DNA of 64,000 nt from Pelotomaculum sp. PtaB.Bin104 (lineage in GTDB: Bacteria; Bacillota; Desulfotomaculia; Desulfotomaculales; Pelotomaculaceae). This document shows positions 54,089 through 63,717 of the stretch, piece by piece. Under the pieces are notes generated by a model. The model searched no databases. It saw nothing but the letters and a program-made list of their open reading frames with translations, and had not been told where the DNA came from. The stretch spans positions 1 to 64,000 of the forward strand of contig MVQL01000245.1 in assembly GCA_002067205.1 (NCBI GenBank), given 5' to 3'. Both the position numbers and the translations under genes were made by a program. Position 1 is the stretch's first letter. Every line of letters begins with the position of its first letter.

Positions 54089-54634
54089 TTAATCTTCAGG
54101 AAAGTATCTTTTTAAGAGACCATAAAACGCCATGCAGTGTCTGGCTTCGTCTTTACAGGCTTCATGAATGGCGTCATGGACTGCATCCTGGCCTTCCTTT
54201 TTGGCGCGGGTGGCAATTTCTTTTTTTCCGCGGTTGGCTCCTGCTTCGCCGTCGACCAGCTTTTTCAGGTTTTCTTTGGTGTTTTCACTTAACAAATCCC
54301 CTAAGAGTTCGGCAAAGCGGGCGGCGTGGAGGGCTTCTTCCCAGGCGACCCGCTTCATCGTTTCAGCTATCTCAGTATAACCCTCGCGCTCAGCTTGGCG
54401 GGCCATTGCTATGTACAATCCTACCTCCAAGCACTCTCCAGTGAACTGCATGCCCAGATCCTCCTCAAAACCGGATCCTTTAGCAACACCTACTTTGTTC
54501 CAGTCCACAAGATCCGGTCCGGAAGAGGTCAATAATTCAATTTTTTCCCCCGGAGCCCCACAGTTAGCACAATTTTGCGGTGCTGTTTTACCTTCGGCAA
54601 CGTATCCGCAAACCATACAACGCCATTTTTTCAT
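54089..54634 (-). CDS. Reverse-order rubrerythrin (N-terminal rubredoxin domain)
   Basis: Peroxide-reducing, NAD(P)H-linked enzyme of anaerobes. 181 residues. Unlike classical rubrerythrin, the rubredoxin-like Fe site is at the N-terminus (RCMVCGY and CANCG, C6, C9, C23, C26), and the di-iron ferritin-like domain follows (GECLEVGLYIAMARQAE, WEEALHAARFAELL, CKDEARHCMAFYGLLKRYF). GGGAGG precedes the ATG. Together with the ferritin-like gene at 32607 this fits an oxygen-sensitive anaerobe. Confidence 0.9.
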   Translation of the reverse strand: MKKWRCMVCGYVAEGKTAPQNCANCGAPGEKIELLTSSGPDLVDWNKVGVAKGSGFEEDLGMQFTGECLEVGLYIAMARQAEREGYTEIAETMKRVAWEEALHAARFAELLGDLLSENTKENLKKLVDGEAGANRGKKEIATRAKKEGQDAVHDAIHEACKDEARHCMAFYGLLKRYFPED

Positions 54635-55059
54635 CGACTTTAACCTCCCTTAAAATTTTATTTATTTTAAATCTTCCCTACTTAAAATAGCGAGCCTTTA
54701 AAGAGATGATAGGACCTGGACTTCTTAAAGTGTAATCAATTCTTATTTGTATTAATTATAAATAGCAACATTTAATTTGTCAACTATAAAGGCATAAAAA
54801 TTTTATTTCCAAACAGCAAGGGAATGAAATACACGTGGTCGACTTGACCTCATTGACGGCTTCTGGCATCTGATTATAGATTTAATCAATGAATAAAGGT
54901 ACACGTTGATTAGATCGTGTATTTGCTGAGAAAAAAATAAGACCGGAGAATTACCGGTCAAATATGTTAAAACCACACTAGTGTTTGTCAAATAACAGGT
55001 GTTCAATCAAAGCCCATCTTTTCTGCAAGGAGGGGTTTATTGTCGAAGGTTAGATTCCA
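54635..55059. other. Intergenic region upstream of the rubrerythrin gene
   Basis: AT-rich; should hold the rubrerythrin promoter on the minus strand. No motif could be assigned. Confidence 0.4.
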
Positions 55060-55350
55060 TCACAGTGACAGACTTGTTATTCTTGGCTTCAGAACATAAG
55101 CAGATAAGAATTCCTCCGCCCATTTCTCCGCATCTATCTCCAGCAAATGAACTTTTTGGTATATACCTTTGGTTATCCTATGATATTTTCTGTGCTCTCC
55201 TGTGTAATACTGCCAGAAGTGTCTCAGTTCGTGGGCAAGGACATGCAGAACTTTTCTTTCCAGTAGTCTTTTGGAAAACATGCATAGCCTTGGCAGCCTA
55301 AGCCAGTTAAAAACTCTAAAACAGGTTATGTTGCTGAGGTACAATACCAC
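55060..55350 (-). CDS. Small HExxH putative metalloprotein, start uncertain
   Basis: 96 residues as called. VLHVLAHELRHFWQYYTGEH contains an HExxH zinc motif, and EIDAEKWAEEFL, about 30 residues later, offers the third (Glu) ligand; this resembles ImmA/IrrE- or SprT-like peptidases. The same frame is open further upstream (FTYFKDQEKNELAGA), with AAGGGGGG at about 55411, but the ATG there is one frame off across a seven-A run at about 55368-55374. So the true start may be masked by a frameshift. Confidence 0.5.
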   Translation of the reverse strand: MVLYLSNITCFRVFNWLRLPRLCMFSKRLLERKVLHVLAHELRHFWQYYTGEHRKYHRITKGIYQKVHLLEIDAEKWAEEFLSAYVLKPRITSLSL

Positions 55351-55722
55351 TACAGCCCCTGCCAGTTCATTTTTTTCCTGGTCTTTGAAATAGGTGAAGC
55401 ATATTCCAGCCCCCCTTCAATAATTATTTTCCTAATGTGAATAATCTTTAATATATTATTGATGAAATTTTAGAAAATTCAAATTTAGAATATTCAATTT
55501 TTATTATTCTCTTAAATATCTTTAACTTTTCATTGAAATATTTTTAATTAGATAAAGATTTTACAAAGCCCGTGGTAAAGATTACCTTAAGATTTTTCGG
55601 AAAAAGAGAACCCAAATAACTATGGCTGAGCTAGAACTGCTATAGTTTCTTTTTTTCTGGCCGAGTTTATTGAATGATTACTACACATAATAATTTGTAA
55701 TAAATGAAGCGGGGTGAAGGCT
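55351..55722. other. AT-rich intergenic region
   Basis: About 370 bases, very AT-rich; presumably the promoter region of the lipoprotein gene. No motif assigned. Confidence 0.4.
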
Positions 55723-57165
55723 GTGAACTGCCAAAAAAAGAAGTCAGGGTGTTTTTTGCTGATTCCAATAATAACTGCATTTATGTTGTTATCCGGGTGT
55801 GGGGGAAGGGACCAGGCTCAGAAAAAACCAGCCAGCAGCAATGGGAATAAACAGGAAATCAAAATTGCCGTTAGCCTGGCTGACATGGAGAGAGATGGTA
55901 ACCAAATTATTAAGAAGACCATGACCGGGCGACAGGAGCAGGGCGGGCAAAGTGGTGATCAGCAGCAGGGCCAACAAACCCAGCAGGCCGCACAAGACGC
56001 TGTGCCGGTTCAGGCTGGCGGGGGCCAGGGAAGCCAGCAAGGCGGTCAAAATCAGCAGGTTAGTATCACCTGGCTGGATGCTAAAAACGATGCATCCAGG
56101 CAGGAAAAAGACCTTGAACAGCTGGTGAATCAAAATGTTAAAGTTGTGATTCTGCAGCAGGTTGACCCGTCGGCCGGACCAAGGCTAGTGCGCAGGCTGG
56201 CCCAGGCCAACATCAAAGTGATCGCCCTGGATTCACTTCCCGTCAACTGCCCGCTGGACGGTTTCATTGCCATGGACCACACCAGGACCGGGGAATTGCA
56301 ATCCCGCTACCTTCTCAGTAAGGCCCAGGGCAGATCCACACCTTTAAAATCGGTGATCCTGCAGGGTGACAAAAACGACCAGTCTTCACGGGAAATTACC
56401 GCCTCGGTGCAGGAAAATCTGAAAGGTAAACCGCAGGTGCAGGTGGTCCTGGCTAAGGACCATCCAGGTGGTAATCCCCAAATGGCCACAGCGACACTTG
56501 AACAAGCGTTGAGTTCTGCCAACAACCAGATCGATGCGGTCCTTGCCACAGATAGCCGCATGGCTGAGGCAGCTGTGGAACTGCTGAAGAACCGGGGATT
56601 ATGCCAGCGGGTCGTAACCGTAGGGGTCGGGGCTGGCGAGCAGGCCTCCAGGGCACTAGTGGCAGGAGACCACGACGCCGAGGTGGACGTCATGCCGGAG
56701 CTTATAGCGCAATACGCCTTTGACGCGGCGATCGGGCTGGCCACCACCGGGCACTGGCAGTCCGACAAGCAAGTAAAGAACGGCGATTTTGATGTGCCGG
56801 CCAGGGTAACCCCGGTGCGTTTGGTAACCGGAAGCGAGTCATACCTGCTTGAGCAGCGCTGGGGCAAGCCGGCGGGCCAGGATGGTTCTCAAGGCGGACA
56901 GCAAGGGCAACAGGCCGGTCAGAACAAGCAGTCAGGTGATCAAAAACAAAACAGCGGCAGCGATTCAGCCAAAGAAGGAAGCGGCCAAGGCAATAAGGGC
57001 GGGGGCAAGAAAACAACTTTGCGGATTACCACCCAGGATGGAAAAACTGTAGAGATGCAGATTAACGGTGAAATCAAAAAAATTGAAACACTTGATGGCC
57101 CCAGTGGGAATAAAGGTGAAGCCGGCGGCCAGGGACAAACTGAAGGAAGCGTTGGCGGCCAATAA
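55723..57165 (+). CDS. Orphan periplasmic-binding-type lipoprotein with Gln/Gly-rich inserts
   Basis: About 480 residues. Lipoprotein signal with lipobox LLSGC (Cys about 29). A type-1 sugar-binding (RbsB/XylF-like) fold follows: IKIAVSLADMERDGN, VKVVILQQVDPSAGPRLVRR, NIKVIALDSLP, DGFIAMDHTRTGELQSRYLL, IDAVLATDSRMAEAAVELL. Two low-complexity segments rich in Gln and Gly are inserted, after residue 75 and at the C-terminus. The C-terminus ends with a short PepSY- or DUF-like part (LRITTQDGKTVEMQINGEI). GTG at 55723 follows GGGGTG. No permease or ATPase gene lies beside it. Confidence 0.75.
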   Translation: MNCQKKKSGCFLLIPIITAFMLLSGCGGRDQAQKKPASSNGNKQEIKIAVSLADMERDGNQIIKKTMTGRQEQGGQSGDQQQGQQTQQAAQDAVPVQAGGGQGSQQGGQNQQVSITWLDAKNDASRQEKDLEQLVNQNVKVVILQQVDPSAGPRLVRRLAQANIKVIALDSLPVNCPLDGFIAMDHTRTGELQSRYLLSKAQGRSTPLKSVILQGDKNDQSSREITASVQENLKGKPQVQVVLAKDHPGGNPQMATATLEQALSSANNQIDAVLATDSRMAEAAVELLKNRGLCQRVVTVGVGAGEQASRALVAGDHDAEVDVMPELIAQYAFDAAIGLATTGHWQSDKQVKNGDFDVPARVTPVRLVTGSESYLLEQRWGKPAGQDGSQGGQQGQQAGQNKQSGDQKQNSGSDSAKEGSGQGNKGGGKKTTLRITTQDGKTVEMQINGEIKKIETLDGPSGNKGEAGGQGQTEGSVGGQ

Positions 57166-57289
57166 ATCAGACACTTCGCAGCGGCCTATTATTTTCATTT
57201 CTCTATAGGAGGATTATTATTGTTTGCATAGAAAGTTGTAGTTGCGAATTTTCTGACTTTGCTATAGGTATAACCAAAATAGCGTCTGC

Positions 57290-57609
57290 CGCCGGGCGGG
57301 GGGAATTTGCCAGGTCGGCGGGCGTTCCGGGCAGAGGAGGAGGCCATCAGCAACCCCCTCCCTTAGCTGATTTAATTTTCATCTTTTGACTTTAGTCTTC
57401 TATATGATTTCCTCCTGCGGGAAAATGACCGGTGCTTTGTTTGGAGGGACTTTACTCCTATGTTCAGTCCTGAGAGGGACTGAACATAGGAGTATGGAGA
57501 CCGGGAAAAAGGAATTAAAGCGCCCCTGCATAACATCGCCAGAGCCGGCATATTTACAGTGACTGTGCCACCCAGGAGTATACCGCTTTAATCTGGAACA
57601 TCCGGTAAG
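57290..57609 (+). pseudogene. Remnant of a second glycogen phosphorylase gene
   Basis: Two pieces of glgP homology, with the middle lost. At 57297-57345 CGGGGGGAATTTGCCA and the following bases match glgP around 49175-49235 (GEFAKAAAYRAEVEAI). At about 57397-57609 the end of glgP (YDFLLRDNDQFFV... LIWNTR) is found as YDFLLRENDRCFVWRDFTP and later LHNIARAGIF and LIWNIR with many differences. Between them the catalytic part is absent. The remnant runs up to the stop of the convergent amylase fusion. Confidence 0.7.
57454..57493. repeat. Perfect 17-bp inverted repeat inside the glgP remnant
   Basis: ACTCCTATGTTCAGTCC, six-base loop TGAGAG, and its exact complement at 57477-57493. In the intact gene this place codes for CPYIQAWEGLNRKY and has no such palindrome. 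Confidence 0.85.
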
Positions 57610-60600
57610 CTACTTGCTTCGCATGTGTTTCCCGGCCAGCCGGGCGAGCCAGGTCTGCAGCTCGCGGCTCAGACAACCGGGCGGCATCATCCACTGCCAG
57701 TTGCCCCCGGAGGTGCCCGGGGTATTGATCCTGGCCTCGCTGCCCAGGCCTAAAACATCCTGCAAGGGAACGATCACCCATGCCGCGTCGCTTTCGTAGA
57801 CGGTCTCAATCAAATCCCGGCAGTACTCTGATAACTCGCCTTCGCTCATCCGGACACCGTTTGCGATAAATTCCGCTTTGACCCAGCCTAGCAGGGTGTC
57901 GTTGTCGTGGGTACCCGTATAATAGACGCATGGGCTTTTGCGCTGGTCCGGATCAAGCGGCTCCTCAGTGGTAAACTGCAGCACCTGCATTCCCGGGAAC
58001 TGGAAAATATGCATCAGGTTTTCCACTTCCGGTGTGATTACGCCCAGGTCCTCAGCGATCACCGGCAGTTGGTCAAACTCCTCTACCAGAGCTTCAAACA
58101 GCCGCTTGCCCGGCCCCTTCAACCACCTGCCGTTTTCCGCAGTCACATCACTAGGCTCGACCTCCCAGAATGCCTCAAAGCCCCGGAAATGATCGAGTCG
58201 GACCGTGTCATATAATCTGAACACGCGCCTAAGGCGCTCTTTCCACCAGGAGTAATCCGCCGTACCCAGGGCACCCCAATCATATATCGGGTTGCCCCAG
58301 AGCTGTCCGGTGGCGCTGAAGTGATCCGGGGGCACCCCTGCCTGGGCCAACTGTGCGCCGTTTTCGTCCATCTTGAAATAATGGCGATAAGCCCAGGTAT
58401 TACAGCTGTCCGCAGCGACATAAATCGGCAGGTCCCCAATGATACGGATGCCGCGCCGGTTTGCGTAGCTCTTTAAATTCAGCCACTGCCTGTGGAAAAT
58501 ATACTGCAGAAACCGCTGGTAATTGATTTCTACTGCCATTACCCGCCTTGCTTTAACCAGTGCCTTTTTGTCCCTGGCGGCCAGAGCCGGCTCCCATTGC
58601 TGCCAGGGCAGGCCTTTGTGCTTCTTTTTCAAAGCTTTGTACAGGCAATAGTCCTCCAGCCAGTACTGTTCCGAAACCAAAAAATCATTATAGTCCTGCT
58701 TTTCCTGCAGGCGTTTGAAATTTGCATAGGCCTTTCTGAGCAGTTTTTCTTTAGCCGCTGTTGATGGAGCCTTTAGCGTAAGCTCTGCCTCCGTCAGCAA
58801 GCCCTGATCTTGTAGCATTTCCAGGCTGATCAACAGCGGGTAGCAGGCAAAAGCCGACTCACTCAGATAGGGCGAGCCTTGGTTGTCAACAGGGTTTAGC
58901 GGCAGCACCTGCCAGAGGGACTGGCCGGCCTGAGCCAGGAAATCTACAAAAGCATAGGCTTCCTGCCCCAGGTCCCCAATGCCCCATTTGGAGGGTAGGC
59001 AACTCGGGTGCAGCAGGATGCCCGCCGACCTGTCCAGGGTTTGGCCGGGCAGGGAGTTTGATGGAGCCTGTTTGCAGTAAATTACTACCGCCTGCAGTGC
59101 CGGCAGCTCCACGCTGATTGCTGCATGCGGCCTTCCTGACGGCCGTCTTAATACCTGGCCGGTCAGGAGCTCTAAAATATTTTCCGGTATCGGCGCTCCT
59201 GGCACCAGACCCAGCAGCTCTTCCGTAAGCACGACTGTCTTGTTTTTGCCGCGGTGCCGGTGTACGATCACCGTTATGGACTCGTTCCCCAGCGTGCGCA
59301 CAAAGCCAAGCAGGTCCGGCTCCAAAGCCAGGAACTGCAGGTCGCCTTCACTCAAGACAGCGTATTCACGACGTAGGCAGGAGAGCCTTTTATACCAGCC
59401 CAACAACTCCTGATCCTCATACCCCCAGGGGAAGGTCCCCCGGTTGTAAGGGTCTTTATAGCCTTCCAGGCCTGCTTCATCTCCGTAGTAGATGCACGGC
59501 ACCCCCGGGAAGGTGAACTGGATTAAAGACAAAAGCTTCAGCCGGGCGACTGCCAGGCGCCTTTTCTCCTCCGGCAGCCGGTAATATCTTCTCGCTTTGT
59601 CCTCCAGGCATTCTTCAGCCGGCGCCTCACCCAACAAGGTCAGGACGCGCGCTGTGTCATGACTGCCGATGATATTGAGGGCCGAGTAAAAATTGTGCCT
59701 GGGGTAATTCTCATAAAGCTGCAGCAGGTGGCTATGCACAGCTTTGGACTCCACCTGGCCCAGCAAAAACTCCAGCAGGACTTTGCGAAACGGGTAATTG
59801 GTGACGCCGTCCAGTTCCCCGCCGTAGAAATACTCCCGCAGTTGATCGTAGCTGATCTTATTGGAGGCATCCTCCCAGACCTCACCAATCAGCACGGCGT
59901 TGCCGTCCACCTCCTGCATGGTGTCACGCAGCTCACGAATAAATTGATCCGGCAGTTCATCGGCCACATCCAGGCGCCAGCCTTTGACGCCCTGAGCCAT
60001 CCAATATTGGATCACACTGTGCTCCCCGCCAAAAATAAATTCACGGTAGGAGGGCTCCATCTCGTTCACATTGGGCTGCACATCATGGCCCCACCAGCAG
60101 GCATAGCAATCGGGGTATTCCTCAAACTGGTACCAACTATAGTAGGGCGAGGCCTTGGACTGGTACGCGCCCAGATCGGGATAATGGCCGTAGCGGTTGA
60201 AATACCGGCTGTCGCTGCCGGTGTGGCTGAACACGCCGTCCAGGATAATCCTAATGCCCCGCCGCCCGGCTTCGGCGACGAGCTTTTGAAAATCCTCCAG
60301 CGTCCCGATGAGCGGGTCAATTTTATGGTAATCCCCTGTGTCATAGCGGTGGCTGCTGGCGGCTTCAAAGATAGGGTTGAAATAAATCGCGCTAACGCCC
60401 ATTTCTTCCAGATAATCCAGCTTTGAAATGACGCCCTGCAGGTCCCCGCCGAAAAAAGTCCACCGCTCAACTGTGCCGCAGCTGTCTTTCAGGTAGAAAG
60501 GGGTGTCCTCCCAGGATAGGTGCAAAAGCGCTCCCCGCTTGGCGTCTGCATCTAATTTCTTGACCTCCGAGCGGCAAAAGCGGTCCATGAAAATTTGATA

Positions 60601-61086
60601 GACTATGCCCTGCTGAAACCAGCCGGGGGCCTCGTATTTAGGCTGGAAAACTGTGATCTGGTACCCCGGCGAGTAATCCCCCGGCCACAGCCTGCCCTCA
60701 CCACCGGCCAGGTCCTGGTTATTCCCGTACTGGTAGGTCTTGTGTCCGTCGTAAATCTCAAAATCATACCAGACTAAGCCCGGTGTTTGCGGCGCACAAT
60801 AAACCGCTTCAAAAAAGACCTGCCCTGGGCCAACCGCTAGCGTTGAATCAACCGCCATAGAAAACTCTTTTTTCGCCCCCTGCTCCCAGACCCGGAGCAG
60901 GCACCGGCAGCCGGCGATGGTGGCGGCCTGTTCCTCCTGCGGGGGATGGCTGGCGCCCAGCCCCGGGCCGATTGCCAGCCTCAGCTGAACGCCCTGCCCG
61001 CAGGGAACAGCGCCAAAGGGGCTCCTGTATTCCGACAGATGGGAATTATGATAAAAACATAGGTCCTGAGGACTATCGAACGCCAT
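57610..61086 (-). CDS. Fusion of GH13 amylase/neopullulanase and GH77 4-alpha-glucanotransferase
   Basis: One 1158-residue protein. Residues about 1-130: beta-rich N-domain (carbohydrate-binding type). About 150-600: GH13 catalytic barrel with DGVFSHTG, GWRLDVADELP (nucleophile Asp), GEVWEDA (acid Glu) and GSHDTARV (His/Asp). About 660-1155: GH77 (MalQ): PSKWGIGDLGQEAYAFVDFL, VRLDHFRGFEAFWE, VIAEDLGVITPEV and GTHDNDT. So it cuts alpha-1,4 glucans and re-arranges maltodextrins in one chain. Start ATG 61086 preferred to 61092 because of the AGGAG distance. Seven bases after the glgA stop, so it is in one operon. Confidence 0.92.
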   Translation of the reverse strand: MAFDSPQDLCFYHNSHLSEYRSPFGAVPCGQGVQLRLAIGPGLGASHPPQEEQAATIAGCRCLLRVWEQGAKKEFSMAVDSTLAVGPGQVFFEAVYCAPQTPGLVWYDFEIYDGHKTYQYGNNQDLAGGEGRLWPGDYSPGYQITVFQPKYEAPGWFQQGIVYQIFMDRFCRSEVKKLDADAKRGALLHLSWEDTPFYLKDSCGTVERWTFFGGDLQGVISKLDYLEEMGVSAIYFNPIFEAASSHRYDTGDYHKIDPLIGTLEDFQKLVAEAGRRGIRIILDGVFSHTGSDSRYFNRYGHYPDLGAYQSKASPYYSWYQFEEYPDCYACWWGHDVQPNVNEMEPSYREFIFGGEHSVIQYWMAQGVKGWRLDVADELPDQFIRELRDTMQEVDGNAVLIGEVWEDASNKISYDQLREYFYGGELDGVTNYPFRKVLLEFLLGQVESKAVHSHLLQLYENYPRHNFYSALNIIGSHDTARVLTLLGEAPAEECLEDKARRYYRLPEEKRRLAVARLKLLSLIQFTFPGVPCIYYGDEAGLEGYKDPYNRGTFPWGYEDQELLGWYKRLSCLRREYAVLSEGDLQFLALEPDLLGFVRTLGNESITVIVHRHRGKNKTVVLTEELLGLVPGAPIPENILELLTGQVLRRPSGRPHAAISVELPALQAVVIYCKQAPSNSLPGQTLDRSAGILLHPSCLPSKWGIGDLGQEAYAFVDFLAQAGQSLWQVLPLNPVDNQGSPYLSESAFACYPLLISLEMLQDQGLLTEAELTLKAPSTAAKEKLLRKAYANFKRLQEKQDYNDFLVSEQYWLEDYCLYKALKKKHKGLPWQQWEPALAARDKKALVKARRVMAVEINYQRFLQYIFHRQWLNLKSYANRRGIRIIGDLPIYVAADSCNTWAYRHYFKMDENGAQLAQAGVPPDHFSATGQLWGNPIYDWGALGTADYSWWKERLRRVFRLYDTVRLDHFRGFEAFWEVEPSDVTAENGRWLKGPGKRLFEALVEEFDQLPVIAEDLGVITPEVENLMHIFQFPGMQVLQFTTEEPLDPDQRKSPCVYYTGTHDNDTLLGWVKAEFIANGVRMSEGELSEYCRDLIETVYESDAAWVIVPLQDVLGLGSEARINTPGTSGGNWQWMMPPGCLSRELQTWLARLAGKHMRSK

Positions 61087-61098
61087 TATCATTAGCTC

Positions 61099-62547
61099 CT
61101 AACTCAGCTGCTCCAGGAGAGCAGTGTATAGATCTATATATAGTTTAGCCGAACGCTCCCAGCTGAAATCACTGCGCATTGCGTTTTCCGCCAGTGTTTC
61201 CCAGCGGCTGCTCTTTTCACGAAAAACCCCCACCGCATTTTGAACCGTATACAAGAGCTCATGGGCGTTATAGTTGGCAAAGCTAAAGCCATTGCCTGCG
61301 CCGGTAAACTTGTTGAAGGGGATGACGCTATCCTTCAGCCCGCCTGTTTCCCGCACGATGGGAATGGCCCCGTAGCGCATAGCGATCATCTGGGTCAGGC
61401 CGCAGGGCTCGTAACGCGAAGGCACGAGCACCATATCTGCCGCCGCATAGAATTTGTGGGCCAGGGCCTCGTCATAATAATCTATAAAGGACATTTTATC
61501 CAAATTTAGGCCAGCGTAGTAGCGAAAGCTATTTTCATACTGCGCTTCCCCGTCGCCCAGCACGGCCATCTGCACATCCATTGCCATTATTTGCGGCATA
61601 ATATGCACCAGCAGGTCCAGCCCTTTTTGGGGCACCAGGCGGGAAATTACCGCCAACAGCGGCGCCTCCGGCCTCACCGGCAGGCCCAGGTCTTTCTGCA
61701 GTTTGGGTTTATTTTGCAGCTTCTGGGCGTAAGACCCGTACCGGTTGTAGATGTAGGGATCCGTTTGCGGATTGTACCTTTCGTAGTCAATCCCGTTTAG
61801 GATGCCGGTCAGGAGGTCTTTTTTCGCGGTCAGGATGCACTCCAGCTCCTCGCCGTAATAAGGGTGCTGGATTTCACTGGCATAGGTCGGGCTGACAGTG
61901 GTGATCCGGTCAGCATATAATATGCCGGCCTTCAAAAAATTGATTACATCTTTGAAGGAGAACCGCTGGTAGCACAGGCCGGCCTCCGGTAAGCCAAGCA
62001 CATCAAAATATATCTCCCAGGGGTAGATGCCCTGGTAATTTAGATTATGTATGGTCAGGAGTGTGCGTATATTAATAAACAGCAGATCTGAAGAATAGAA
62101 TTCTTTTAACATCACCGGGATCAGTGCGGTGTGCCAGTCATTACAGTGAAGGATGTCCGGTTTGAAATTGCTAAACCGGTGGATGCTTTCCAGCACCGCC
62201 CGGTTGAAAAAGCCAAACCTTTCCGCATCATCGTATTCCCCGTAGACCCGCGGCCGGCTGAAATAATATTCGTTGTCGATTAAATAGTAGTGCACATCTC
62301 TGTGAATCAGCTCCTGCAGTCCGCAATACTGCCGGCGCCAGCCCAGCGGGACCTTGAAGCTGGCCAACAAAGCGGCCTTCTCCTTTAATTCCAGCGCGAT
62401 TTTACTGTACATAGGGAGGATTACCCTCACCTCAACCCCGTTTTTTTTGAGGGCGAGGGGAAAGGACCCACCCACTTCACCCAACCCCCCGGTCTTGATA
62501 AAAGGGTCCGCCTCCGAAATCACATAAAGGACTCTCACTGCCGTCAC
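61099..62547 (-). CDS. glgA: Glycogen synthase
   Basis: GT5 ADP-glucose glucosyltransferase. 482 residues. ADP-glucose binding motif KTGGLGEVGGSFP (about residue 19), HCNDWHTALIPVML, SRLVPQKGLDLL, PSRYEPCGLTQMIAMRYG with catalytic E. AGGAGG lies directly before GTG 62547; GTG 62538 is also possible with better spacing. Sits between glgD and the amylase fusion. Confidence 0.94.
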   Translation of the reverse strand: MTAVRVLYVISEADPFIKTGGLGEVGGSFPLALKKNGVEVRVILPMYSKIALELKEKAALLASFKVPLGWRRQYCGLQELIHRDVHYYLIDNEYYFSRPRVYGEYDDAERFGFFNRAVLESIHRFSNFKPDILHCNDWHTALIPVMLKEFYSSDLLFINIRTLLTIHNLNYQGIYPWEIYFDVLGLPEAGLCYQRFSFKDVINFLKAGILYADRITTVSPTYASEIQHPYYGEELECILTAKKDLLTGILNGIDYERYNPQTDPYIYNRYGSYAQKLQNKPKLQKDLGLPVRPEAPLLAVISRLVPQKGLDLLVHIMPQIMAMDVQMAVLGDGEAQYENSFRYYAGLNLDKMSFIDYYDEALAHKFYAAADMVLVPSRYEPCGLTQMIAMRYGAIPIVRETGGLKDSVIPFNKFTGAGNGFSFANYNAHELLYTVQNAVGVFREKSSRWETLAENAMRSDFSWERSAKLYIDLYTALLEQLS

Positions 62548-62553
62548 TTCCTC

Positions 62554-63678
62554 CTAAAACACCGCTCTTTTATTGATCACAATCGGCGCCTGCCCCTGCC
62601 CGATAAGAATGGTCCCCTCGTTAATGGTCACATAACTATCCAGGATCACATTCTCCAGAGTTACGCCCCGGCCGATGTTGCATCTTCTCATAATGATGCT
62701 GTTCTTGATGTGGGTGTCTTCGGCCACCTGGACGTTGCGGGAAACGATGCTGTTTTCCAGGTCGCCCTGAATTTTGCAGCCACTGGCGATCAGAGAATTT
62801 TTCACCTGCGCCTGGTCTGAGTAATGGGATGGTGGGTTGTCCCTGGTTTTGGTGTGCACCCGGTTGATGCCCCAGAATAGCTCCTGGCGCACCTCACTCT
62901 TAAGCAGGTCCATGCTGCTTTCAAAATAATTTTTCACGGACTCGATTCTGGCAAAATAGCCTTTAAAGGGAAATCCCAAAATGCGGAGCATCCTCATATT
63001 CTCAAGGAGCGCGTCCTTCAGGCCTGCATCCGCCACCGCTTCATATCCCTGGATGATTTCCATGAGTAGCTTCCGGTTGATCACAACCATATCAATAAAT
63101 AAGGGGAGTTCCCCGTCTGCCCCGGACACTTCCTCGCCGGTCAGGAAGCCGTCTACCTGACCCTCCGGGGTCATTTTCAGGTAGGTGCCGTTGAACTGGT
63201 GCTTTTCTTCTTTTTTAAACGCTTTATATATTAAGGTCACCGACGCCTGGTTTTCTTCATGAAAAGCGATTGCCCCGGTGAAATCAATATTAAATATCTG
63301 ATTGCAGCCGCAAAGGAGCACGTAATCTGAAAAATCGTTTTCCAGGTACTCGAAGTTTTTGGCGATATCTTTTAACAGAAACACACTGTCCCACGTGGCC
63401 AGCCCCCGGTTGACCCCTGGCAGAATGAACAGCCCCCCTGATTTGCGGTCAAGCTGCCACTCTTTGCCTGAACCGAGCTCATCCAGGATGGGCCGGTAGT
63501 TGGAGGGTGTGATGATTCCCACCGTGCGCAGGCCTGAATTAACCATGCTCGACAGGGCAAAATCTAAAAGCCTGTACCTGCCGCCAAAGGGAACGGCGGC
63601 AAGCGGCCGCTGTTTGTCAATACCATGCAGGTAATTTGAACGGCGGTTGCCGGCGATAATGCCAATAGTTTTTCTCAT
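62554..63678 (-). CDS. glgD: Glucose-1-phosphate adenylyltransferase subunit GlgD
   Basis: Regulatory or second subunit of ADP-glucose pyrophosphorylase in Firmicutes. 374 residues. GNRRSNYLHGIDKQRPLAAV replaces the catalytic GGxGxRL loop of GlgC, as usual for GlgD. VPFGGRYRLLDFALSSMVNS and the C-terminal left-handed helix repeats (SIVSRNVQVAEDTHIKNSII) are typical. Followed within a few bases by glgA, preceded by glgC. Confidence 0.93.
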   Translation of the reverse strand: MRKTIGIIAGNRRSNYLHGIDKQRPLAAVPFGGRYRLLDFALSSMVNSGLRTVGIITPSNYRPILDELGSGKEWQLDRKSGGLFILPGVNRGLATWDSVFLLKDIAKNFEYLENDFSDYVLLCGCNQIFNIDFTGAIAFHEENQASVTLIYKAFKKEEKHQFNGTYLKMTPEGQVDGFLTGEEVSGADGELPLFIDMVVINRKLLMEIIQGYEAVADAGLKDALLENMRMLRILGFPFKGYFARIESVKNYFESSMDLLKSEVRQELFWGINRVHTKTRDNPPSHYSDQAQVKNSLIASGCKIQGDLENSIVSRNVQVAEDTHIKNSIIMRRCNIGRGVTLENVILDSYVTINEGTILIGQGQAPIVINKRAVF

Positions 63679-63717
63679 GTTAATCCGTCCTCTCTACACC
63701 TGACGCTAAGACCGGTG

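Noticed and set aside
54999-55301. Plus-strand frame of 100 codons
   Set aside because: Opposite to the HExxH gene and without a ribosome site or family.
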